Both the position numbers and the translations under genes were made by a program. From NCBI GenBank assembly GCA_027055635.1, contig JALUMZ010000303.1, forward strand, positions 1-6,130: a stretch of 6,130 bases of DNA. Direction: 5' to 3'. Source of the DNA: Campylobacteraceae bacterium. Its GTDB lineage: Bacteria; Campylobacterota; Campylobacteria; Campylobacterales; Sulfurospirillaceae. Under the pieces are notes generated by a model that saw only the letters and a program-made list of their open reading frames with translations, did not search any database and had not been told where the DNA came from. Of this stretch, positions 1 to 5,816 are shown piece after piece; positions within the stretch are counted from its first letter, which is position 1, and each line of letters opens with the position of its first letter.

Positions 1-1
1 C

Positions 2-1768
2 AGTGGAGATATTGATGAGTTAAAGATATATAAGTATGCTTTATCAGATAGTTCTATTAGCGATATATATGACAATGAAAACAGTGGTAAAAATTATGAT
101 GGAAGTAGTAGGGTGTGTTTGAGTTGTGGTGGTGGAATTTTCGATGCATGGGATATTTTCAGGAGTATAAATGATAGAAATATATCAACAAAGATAGTAG
201 GTCAAGATTTTAATCTCACTATAGCATCTCTAGATACAAACAAAACTAATTACCGAGATTTTAATGGAACTGTATGTGTTACTATAGATAACAATACTTC
301 AAAACTTGATTTTAGAGACCAAAATACAACAATAGCTCTATTTAAAATCTCTAGAGCAATTAAAGATATAAGAGTTCATATATCTTGGAAGAAAAATATT
401 GATGAAGGTTGCCCTTTGAGCAGTGAAAACAACGAAACAAACTCTAGTGATAACTTTGCAATTCGTCCTGAAAAATTTACTATTTCTTCTGTAGGTACTC
501 TAAGAGCTGGCAATGTATTTGATTTTAATGTTAGCGCAAATGCTCCTGATTATAATACCACAGGAGTTGCCATAGAGGCAAATCTAACTAAAGATTGCAG
601 TATAAAAGATGCAGATTTTAACATCACAACTATTGATTTTTCAGATGGAGAGAGTAACAATACAGTAAAATTTGGTGATATTGGCGTAGTAGATATAAAT
701 ATCACGGACAAAAACTGGGCTAGCGTAGATGGTGATGATACACCACAAAATTGTGATGCAAATGGGACATATATCTGTCTTGATAAAACCAATATTACTA
801 TCATTCCGGATCACTTTGAAATAAATTCAACGATGAGTAATGTTTATGATACTAATTTTACATATTTCTCAAATGATTTGAATATGTCTGCAAGATTGGA
901 TATAAATATAACAGCACAAAATAAACAAAACCAAACAACACAAAACTACAATAGTGCTTGCTATGCAAAGGATATAGATATAAATATCTCTACCAACACA
1001 AGAGCAGATCTACCCATCATGCTCTATATCTATAAAGATGCAAGCGATATAAATAGCACTTCACAAAGTGGTAATATAGATATAGTATATAAAGATGGAA
1101 ATTTTACAACAGATAGCAATGGTTCTTCCAAAATAAGACTTTATATAAACTATGATAGAAATAAAAGTGTTAAATTAAATCCGTTTGATTTGGATATAGT
1201 AGATATAAATGTAACAGACGAAAATGCAACTTTTGGCACAACAGCAACAGACGAAAATGCAACTTTTTACTATGGACGAGTAAAAACAAAAGATATAAGC
1301 ACGAATAAACAAACTATAAGCAACTCTCTACATGTAGAAGTGTATTCGAATGGTAAAATTAATGATTTTCACCAAGAAAGTCTCAATTGGTATATTATGA
1401 AAGATGATAATCAGCAAGCTATAACAGATTTAAATGATAGTAGTAAGTTTTCCGATATAATTGATACAGCTTTAGATATATCTAATTTGGTTTATGATAA
1501 TGGTACATTAAGCTTTGATTTAATTAATACTGATTATCCAAATGCTCTAAAAGCGTACATACATATAAAGATACCTTCTTATCTTTGGTATAGTCACTAT
1601 GAAGACTACAATGCAACGGGAGATTGTAGTAAGCATCCTTGTTTTTTGTATGTTTTTAATAAGATTGGCGTACAAAATGGCGTACAGAGTGGGGATTTTA
1701 ACGGCTCAAATATAGGTTATGATTACAATGCTACAAAAACCAAGAAAGGTATAAAAGTATTTAGATGA
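2..1768 (+). CDS. MshQ-like surface protein: LamG tail plus DUF6701 region (5' partial)
   Basis: The frame is open from base 2, so the protein begins upstream and only its last 588 residues are visible. The first ~33 residues contain GDIDELKIYKYALSDSSI, the typical closing strand of a LamG/concanavalin A-like domain. A CxxC (116-127) follows. The rest fits the DUF6701 pattern of MSHA protein MshQ: FAIRP at 455-469, PDHFEI from 806, FTY from 857, TTQNY at 935-949, and a C-terminal IPSYLWYS at 1571-1594 ending in KGIKVFR. MshQ-type proteins are encoded with MSHA minor pilins and are thought to be exported and surface-linked; here pilin-like genes follow at once with an ATGA overlap. There are ten cysteines after the LamG tail. 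Its oddest trait is 31 acidic N-glycosylation sequons between 173 and 1735. The role as adhesin is inferred. The LamG and DUF6701 calls rest on remembered motifs, not on a profile search. Confidence 0.85.
   Translation, partial: SGDIDELKIYKYALSDSSISDIYDNENSGKNYDGSSRVCLSCGGGIFDAWDIFRSINDRNISTKIVGQDFNLTIASLDTNKTNYRDFNGTVCVTIDNNTSKLDFRDQNTTIALFKISRAIKDIRVHISWKKNIDEGCPLSSENNETNSSDNFAIRPEKFTISSVGTLRAGNVFDFNVSANAPDYNTTGVAIEANLTKDCSIKDADFNITTIDFSDGESNNTVKFGDIGVVDINITDKNWASVDGDDTPQNCDANGTYICLDKTNITIIPDHFEINSTMSNVYDTNFTYFSNDLNMSARLDINITAQNKQNQTTQNYNSACYAKDIDINISTNTRADLPIMLYIYKDASDINSTSQSGNIDIVYKDGNFTTDSNGSSKIRLYINYDRNKSVKLNPFDLDIVDINVTDENATFGTTATDENATFYYGRVKTKDISTNKQTISNSLHVEVYSNGKINDFHQESLNWYIMKDDNQQAITDLNDSSKFSDIIDTALDISNLVYDNGTLSFDLINTDYPNALKAYIHIKIPSYLWYSHYEDYNATGDCSKHPCFLYVFNKIGVQNGVQSGDFNGSNIGYDYNATKTKKGIKVFR
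173..1735 (+). other. Dense array of D/E-x-N-x-S/T N-glycosylation sequons
   Basis: Thirty-one acidic sequons lie in this stretch of the DUF6701 protein, about one every 17 residues. Examples are DFNLT, DTNKT, DQNTT, DYNTT, EANLT, DINIT, DANGT, EINST, DGNFT, DENAT and DFNGS. Only four other N-x-S/T sites exist (Asn codons at 290, 791, 929 and 1499), and the one at 290 overlaps an acidic sequon. Campylobacter PglB needs exactly D/E at -2, with no Pro at -1 or +1, and all 31 meet that rule. Actual glycosylation is inferred. Confidence 0.75.
1213..1267 (+). repeat. Direct repeat, two 22-bp copies, 33-bp period
   Basis: The copies at 1213-1234 and 1246-1267 are identical over 22 bp (AACAGACGAAAATGCAACTT plus TT) and lie 33 bp apart, exactly 11 codons. 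Both encode TDENATF in the same frame, so the duplication copied one glycosylation sequon without breaking the gene. Confidence 0.9.
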
Positions 1769-2415
1769 AAAGAAAAGGTATGACTTTGGTTGAGTTGATT
1801 TTTACTATCGTGATTATCGCTATGGTTTTTACGGTGATACCAAAGATCATCTATACAGTAAATAAAAGCGATAGTTTCACCATAAGACAAGATGCGCTTT
1901 TGAACGGTGTATCTATGCTTCATATGATTTCAAATATGCCTTGGGATAAGAACAATACAGACTCAAATGATATCTTACATGTAAGCTCAAGTGCAAATGT
2001 TGATTTTGATTGTAATTCAACTACTCACTATAGAAAGGGCGGTTTTGTAGGTTCAAGAACTTGCGAAGATAATTTTAGTGCTTCAGCTATAAATATCGTT
2101 TTAAATGATGCAGATGGCGACAATATAGGAGCTTTTAACAATGCAGATGTTAATATAACTGCTTATGGTGCACAGATTTATGAGTTAAATATAACAGTTG
2201 GTTATATAAGTGATAAAAATATAACATACAATGGCTCTGCTGCTTCTATAGATCTAAATAAATCAATCAACTCTAATTATTTTACAAATCTAAAACGCAT
2301 AGAGACAAAAGTTTTATATCATGGTAAAAGAGGGAAAACAAAAACACTAGCAAGGTTTAACTATACTTCGGCAAATATAGGCTTGACGGCTATCAATAAA
2401 AGGGAGTGGAATTGA
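1765..2415 (+). CDS. Type IV pilin-like minor pilin/pseudopilin (MshD-like position)
   Basis: The 216-residue protein has a classical class III leader, MKRKG^MTLVE, followed by a hydrophobic helix to about residue 30. Prepilin peptidase would cut after Gly5, leaving Met6 as +1 and Glu10 as the conserved +5 glutamate. It should sit in the inner membrane before assembly into a pilus or pseudopilus, with the remainder periplasmic or exposed. The C-terminal part has exactly two cysteines (83 and 100), likely a disulfide. It has ten N-x-S/T sites; seven have D or E at -2, all at residues 63-165 and none in the core helix. The ATG overlaps the upstream stop (ATGA), so translation is probably coupled; the nearest purine-rich SD (AAAGG near 1745-1749) is distant. 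The start is kept because it gives the canonical short leader. Equivalence to MshD is a guess from gene order; the pilin-family call is firm. Confidence 0.85.
   Translation: MKRKGMTLVELIFTIVIIAMVFTVIPKIIYTVNKSDSFTIRQDALLNGVSMLHMISNMPWDKNNTDSNDILHVSSSANVDFDCNSTTHYRKGGFVGSRTCEDNFSASAINIVLNDADGDNIGAFNNADVNITAYGAQIYELNITVGYISDKNITYNGSAASIDLNKSINSNYFTNLKRIETKVLYHGKRGKTKTLARFNYTSANIGLTAINKREWN
2401..2406 (+). promoter_or_regulatory. Ribosome binding site AGGGAG deciding the TTG start at 2412
   Basis: AGGGAG sits five bases before TTG 2412, ideal spacing for a Shine-Dalgarno, and lies in the last codons of the upstream gene. The rival GTG at 2406 uses the last base of this site, so it would have no proper SD of its own. 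Confidence 0.75.
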
Positions 2416-3332
2416 GAAAAGCCTTTACTATGGTGGAGATAATCGTGGTTATTGTCATTATGAGTATATTATCCTTAGGAACTTTAGTCTCTATTAAACA
2501 TCTCTACTTAAGAGCAGCAAAAACAGATGCTATAAATACATTTTCTTCAAACTCACAGATAATAGTCAATCAAATTTCCATGCTACTTTACGATAGAGTT
2601 GCCACAAGTGTCATAGGCTATGATCCATCAAACGGCAATTTTGAATCAATTTATAATTTGGATGATAATTTTAAAGTTTTAGAGTGGATAGGAACTGCTA
2701 GTGAAGCTTTGAAAAGGAGAGATTATAGTGGTTTTATAGATTTGGATGCTTCAAATAAAGACAGTATAAAACTTGTCTCTTTTGACATAAACGCAAGCGA
2801 TCTAAATATAACAGAGAAAGAAAAATTTGGCTCATATAATCAAAATGATACAACACTTATATTTGCCGGTGCATTTGATACAGGTGTAATTGATGGGGAT
2901 TTTAATAACTCTTTTGGTTGGCATGGAAATGATCACAATCTTACATATGATATATCCGGCATAAATGACAATAATATAACTCTATCTTTGAGACCGCAAG
3001 AGATATATGAAAAATACTACATAGTTGACAGTGCCTATGCGATTGCAAGAGGGCAAGATATAAACATCTCTACATGTAGAGCTAAAACGGATATAGATAC
3101 CAACAATACTTTATATCTTTTTTATAACTACAGACCATGGAAAGGTGAGACTTTTTGTGCAGATCCAAATGGAAACGGACAAGAAGGAAATGTAACTGTG
3201 CTTTCAAAAGATGTAACAGCTTTTAAAACCGGTATGCTAAATGACAGTATATATTTTGAGCTAACTATGAGTAAAAAAATCAGAGGCAGCGACACCAATG
3301 TGACTATCTCAAAGCAAAAGGTTGTATTTTGA
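2412..3332 (+). CDS. Type IV pilin-like minor pilin/pseudopilin (MshO-like)
   Basis: Translated from the TTG at 2412, this is a 306-residue protein beginning MRKAFTMVE, a very common Campylobacterota pilin leader. The predicted cut is after Ala4, giving Phe5 as +1 and Glu9 as +5. A hydrophobic helix follows to about residue 29, then a long globular region of about 270 residues, which is large for a minor pilin and comparable to MshO or GspJ/PilW-type subunits. A GTG at 2406 is in frame but lies inside the Shine-Dalgarno AGGGAG, so TTG is preferred; it overlaps the previous stop as TTGA. The only two cysteines (222 and 249) could form a disulfide. Nine of eleven N-x-S/T sites have D or E at -2, the first at residue 127. 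The exact subunit role (tip complex or priming) is inferred from family and neighbours. Confidence 0.84.
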   Translation: MRKAFTMVEIIVVIVIMSILSLGTLVSIKHLYLRAAKTDAINTFSSNSQIIVNQISMLLYDRVATSVIGYDPSNGNFESIYNLDDNFKVLEWIGTASEALKRRDYSGFIDLDASNKDSIKLVSFDINASDLNITEKEKFGSYNQNDTTLIFAGAFDTGVIDGDFNNSFGWHGNDHNLTYDISGINDNNITLSLRPQEIYEKYYIVDSAYAIARGQDINISTCRAKTDIDTNNTLYLFYNYRPWKGETFCADPNGNGQEGNVTVLSKDVTAFKTGMLNDSIYFELTMSKKIRGSDTNVTISKQKVVF

Positions 3333-3796
3333 TGCGCCGTGGTTTTGGTCTCATGCAAGCTTTGATGGTGATAGTGCTCATCAGCGGTTTGATGGTCGTA
3401 GTTATGAAATATGCACAATACTCCATAAAACAGACAAAAGACCTATATATAAGAGAGAGTGCAGAACTTTTTATGAATAGTGCAATAGAACTTAGTTTGT
3501 TAGCTATACAAGGGTATAAAAGAAGTAGTACAAACCACTGTTTGAGTGATGTAAATATAACTTCATCAGATCAAAGATTTAGTGCAGATGTAAATATAAC
3601 AGATTATTATTTGCTAAAAGATTCAAACGATAGTACTTTTTGCAGCGGAGGTTCGGGATATGCTGTTCATGATATAACAACAGAAGATTCTCACGGTATG
3701 GTTATGTTGGAGATAACGGTAGAAGCAAACAATTCCAATCCTAAAAATCATGGCACAAAAATAATCCTAAGAAGAAGGACTTTGCAGAGACCATGA
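3332..3796 (+). CDS. Pilin-like protein with Gln at +5 (MshP/PilX/GspK-like position)
   Basis: The 154-residue protein starts MRRG^FGLMQALMVIVLI. It has a basic leader, a Gly cut site, Phe at +1 and a hydrophobic helix to about residue 25, but Gln9 occupies the +5 position where most pilins have Glu. Minor subunits at filament tips, such as GspK, are known to lack that Glu, so this may be the tip or initiating subunit; that role is inferred. The ATG at 3332 overlaps the upstream stop by one base (TGATG) and has AAAAGG at 3316-3321, ten bases upstream. A TTG one codon earlier is possible but less likely. Two cysteines (70 and 104) may pair. All four N-x-S/T sites are acidic sequons, including two DVNIT copies encoded by an identical 14-bp repeat. 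The protein ends in a basic tail, RRRTLQRP. Confidence 0.8.
   Translation: MRRGFGLMQALMVIVLISGLMVVVMKYAQYSIKQTKDLYIRESAELFMNSAIELSLLAIQGYKRSSTNHCLSDVNITSSDQRFSADVNITDYYLLKDSNDSTFCSGGSGYAVHDITTEDSHGMVMLEITVEANNSNPKNHGTKIILRRRTLQRP
3548..3600 (+). repeat. Direct repeat GATGTAAATATAAC, 39-bp period
   Basis: Identical 14-bp copies at 3548-3561 and 3587-3600 each encode DVNIT in the same frame, 13 codons apart, in the Gln+5 pilin-like gene. The sequence between them does not repeat, so this could be either a short duplication remnant or convergent codon choice for the same sequon. Confidence 0.75.
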
Positions 3797-4299
3797 AAAA
3801 CCTAATGTTTAATTCAAAATTCAAAATTCAAAATTCAAAATTACTTCATAGTGGTTTTACAATGGTGGAGCTTATATTTGTTATAGTTGTGATTGGTATA
3901 TTGGCATATGTGGGCTCTGCCTATATGCCGGATAACAGACTCTCAAATGATACAAAATTTTTACTCTCAAAGATAAGAGAGAAACAAAAAAATGCTATAG
4001 GGTATGACAAAGCACCTTTTGGAGTAAGCTCATGGAGTATAAATGATACTCATGTTTGTATAGATTTAAATACAACTAAGATAGAAAATGATGATAACAG
4101 AGCCCAAAAACCATATAGATTTAGCTCGACAATAAAACCTAGTGATTATCAAGTATGTTTTGATAGTATAGGAAGACCATATAATGCTTCATCGGAACAT
4201 TTATTGCTTAAAGTGATAGATATAAACATAACCAAGGGTTCTAGAGCTAGGAGGCTTAAATTGTTTCCTATGTCGGGTTATGTTACAATAGTAAGATAA
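3793..4299 (+). CDS. Type IV pilin-like minor pilin (GspH/FimT/MshC-like) with repeat-encoded leader
   Basis: The mature part is unmistakable: HSG^FTMVELIFVIVVIGILA, with Gly21 before the cut, Phe22 at +1 and Glu26 at +5, then about 125 residues of globular domain with two cysteines (89 and 122). The leader is 21 residues, far longer than the 4 or 5 of its siblings, because residues 7-16 are encoded by a TTCAAAA tandem repeat. The ATG at 3793 overlaps the previous stop (ATGA). A second in-frame ATG at 3805 would shorten the leader but still lies before the repeat. The next ATG lies beyond the cleavage site, so translation must cross the repeat. Two of five N-x-S/T sites are acidic sequons (Asn93 and Asn145), the lowest share of the four pilins. 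The length and C-terminal position in the cluster fit a small minor pilin; the specific subunit is uncertain. Confidence 0.85.
   Translation: MKNLMFNSKFKIQNSKLLHSGFTMVELIFVIVVIGILAYVGSAYMPDNRLSNDTKFLLSKIREKQKNAIGYDKAPFGVSSWSINDTHVCIDLNTTKIENDDNRAQKPYRFSSTIKPSDYQVCFDSIGRPYNASSEHLLLKVIDINITKGSRARRLKLFPMSGYVTIVR
3811..3842 (+). repeat. Heptanucleotide tandem repeat (TTCAAAA)x4 in coding leader
   Basis: Four perfect TTCAAAA units fill 3813-3840, with matching partial units AA before and TT after. The tract is in frame within the leader of the fourth pilin gene, encoding NSKFKIQNSKL. Because seven is not a multiple of three, adding or losing one unit shifts the frame. One shifted frame meets TAG at 3849-3851 and the other at 3884-3886, so the pilin would be lost. 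Confidence 0.92.
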
Positions 4300-4307
4300 T
4301 TATATTT

Positions 4308-4311
4308 AAGG
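4308..4311 (+). promoter_or_regulatory. Ribosome binding site AAGG for the TTG start at 4320
   Basis: AAGG ends eight bases before TTG 4320 in the only intergenic gap of the window (4300-4319). The gap holds nothing else that resembles a promoter or terminator. Confidence 0.65.
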
Positions 4312-4319
4312 TAGATAAA

Positions 4320-5816
4320 TTGGCATCAAAGAAGAGTATTCAGTATATTAATCCCACAGACTTATCACTGAGTGTCTATGATGGCAAAAATTTTCAAAAT
4401 AACTCAAAAAGAGAAAAACTCTACACAGTTTCTAGAGTTTTTTACAAAGATATTATACTTTATAGTTTTAAGATTCCAAAAAGTCAAGCAGATGAAGATC
4501 TAAGCATCACAGTAGAGATGAGGATGTATGAAGAGGCTGGACTAGATGTAAATAAAACATATCAAATCACCCACCTTGTAAAAGATCTCGAATTTGATGA
4601 TATGTATCTTGTTGAGGTTTTTGCAATTGATACGGATATCTTAAAAGAGACTTTTGAAAAACCCATAAAGAAAGTTAAATATATAGACTACCTTGCATTG
4701 CCTTTTTTTGCTTTTGAAACTTTTTACAAAAATAAAATTTTAACTACAAAAAATGATGTTTTTGTTTACATAGGAGATGATGAAGGGTTTTTCTGTTTTT
4801 ATAAAGATGGAAAATACATCTCCACTAAATCAACATACTCCTTAGAGGAGATTTTAGAGAAGTTAAACGATAAGGGCATAGAGATAGATTTTGATAAGTT
4901 AAGTGAGATATTGCTTAAAAAAGGTTTGGATTCAAAACTCTATGACTCTATTGATGGAGATATTTTCTTAGAGTTAGAATCTATTTTTTCTGATATATTA
5001 ACAAAGATAAATAATGTAGCCCTGCATAATAGAAATATATTTGCTTTTGAAAAGATAGACAGACTCTTTTTTAGTACAAAATATGGAAGAGTCAAGGGTT
5101 TCAAGGAGTTTGTATCTGGTTTTGGTTTTAATGATGTAGAAATCTTTGATTTTAACCTGTTTAAACAAAAGCAGGAAAATAACTTTTTAGATACCATAGT
5201 CTGCTCATTTGGTTTCGATAGATATACAGACAATTCAAATGCTCAAAATATAACTATATTTCAAAGACCTCCATCATTTATGACAACTAGAACAGGCAAA
5301 CTTGTTTTATGGTTGGTTATATTTATATCGATTTTAGCAGCCATATATACTTATGCTTATATAGACATAAAAAATCTTCAAGAGCAAAGAGATATACTTG
5401 AGTCAAAGTTTCAAAAGATAGAAAAAAGAGCAAGACTATATAGAAAAGAGATAAAAAAAGAGAATAACGAAATTAAAGAGGTCAAAAAAGGGTTATCAAG
5501 AGAGGATATAGTCTTTAAAAATATAGATTTTGGAGTAAGCGAACTAGAAAATCTCAAAGGAAGAGATAATAGATATATAAAATTTTTAAAGAGTGTAAAT
5601 CTGCTTCTTGGAAAATACAGACTAAAAGCTAGCAAGATAGAACAGAGTGGACGAACCAAGATGGTAGTAGATGTTGTATCAGGCTATAAAAACAGGGACG
5701 ATATATCAAAGTTTTTAAAAGCACTTATAAAAGAGGGATTTTTAAATGTTACAACAAAAGAGATAAAGCTTGATGACAATAGATATATAAGTGAGATCGA
5801 GATTGAACATGAATAA
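4320..5816 (+). CDS. GspL-like / PilM-PilN-type bitopic assembly platform protein
   Basis: The 498-residue protein has three parts. Residues 1-325 are soluble and look like a divergent actin-like (PilM/GspL cytoplasmic) fold: a VFVYIGDDEGFFCFYKDGKYI-like stretch from about 147 resembles the second phosphate-loop hairpin, and KYGRVKGFKEFVSGFGFNDV at 254-273 resembles the late PilM helix-strand unit. Clear nucleotide-binding glycine motifs are missing. Residues 328-349 form one transmembrane helix. Then a charged coiled coil (about 350-395) leads to a C-terminal alpha/beta domain (415-498) as in PilN or GspL. Such proteins bind the assembly ATPase on the inside and the PilO/GspM partner in the periplasm. 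The start is TTG with AAGG eight bases upstream, after a 20-nt gap. Only one acidic sequon occurs (Asn78), in the cytoplasmic part. The assignment is by architecture and context rather than strong motif identity; MshI is another relative. Confidence 0.72.
   Translation: MASKKSIQYINPTDLSLSVYDGKNFQNNSKREKLYTVSRVFYKDIILYSFKIPKSQADEDLSITVEMRMYEEAGLDVNKTYQITHLVKDLEFDDMYLVEVFAIDTDILKETFEKPIKKVKYIDYLALPFFAFETFYKNKILTTKNDVFVYIGDDEGFFCFYKDGKYISTKSTYSLEEILEKLNDKGIEIDFDKLSEILLKKGLDSKLYDSIDGDIFLELESIFSDILTKINNVALHNRNIFAFEKIDRLFFSTKYGRVKGFKEFVSGFGFNDVEIFDFNLFKQKQENNFLDTIVCSFGFDRYTDNSNAQNITIFQRPPSFMTTRTGKLVLWLVIFISILAAIYTYAYIDIKNLQEQRDILESKFQKIEKRARLYRKEIKKENNEIKEVKKGLSREDIVFKNIDFGVSELENLKGRDNRYIKFLKSVNLLLGKYRLKASKIEQSGRTKMVVDVVSGYKNRDDISKFLKALIKEGFLNVTTKEIKLDDNRYISEIEIEHE
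4414..4443 (+). other. Perfect 10-bp inverted repeat followed by T tract, inside a gene
   Basis: AAAAACTCTA (4414-4423) and TAGAGTTTTT (4433-4442) are perfect inverses around a 9-nt loop, and the right arm runs into six Ts. The form is that of an A-tract/U-tract intrinsic terminator, but only two pairs are G-C, so the stem is weak. It lies about 95 bases into the GspL-like gene. A role in damping downstream expression is speculative. Confidence 0.3.

Noticed and set aside
113..115. GTG at 113 as the start of the first gene
   Set aside because: The frame is open from base 2 and the upstream codons give a clear LamG-type C-terminal strand (IDELKIYKYALS), so the gene enters from outside the window. 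No good SD precedes 113.
334..357. GCTCTA...TAGAGC inverted repeat
   Set aside because: A six-base stem in AT-rich coding DNA is expected by chance, with no T tract or other context.
550..804. Minus-strand open frame of 84 codons inside the first gene
   Set aside because: It is antisense to a well-supported gene, has no family resemblance and no SD or promoter signal; the AT-rich, repetitive DINIT codons leave such frames open by chance. The minus-strand frames at 1723-1923, 3128-3418, 4940-5233 and 5411-5659 were dropped for the same reasons.
173..1735. DxNxS/T motifs as calcium-binding (dockerin or RTX-like) repeats
   Set aside because: Calcium loops need further acids or Gly at fixed spacing (DxDxDG, GGxGxD). 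Here only -2, 0 and +2 are constant, spacing is irregular, and +2 is always Ser/Thr, which fits the glycosylation sequon better.
3811..3842. Heptamer tract as a CRISPR or integration repeat
   Set aside because: There are no spacers, and units are contiguous 7-mers; it is a simple tandem repeat within a reading frame.
4300..4319. Internal promoter in the only gap
   Set aside because: Twenty AT-rich bases are too short for -35 and -10 boxes plus an SD; only the SD is convincing.
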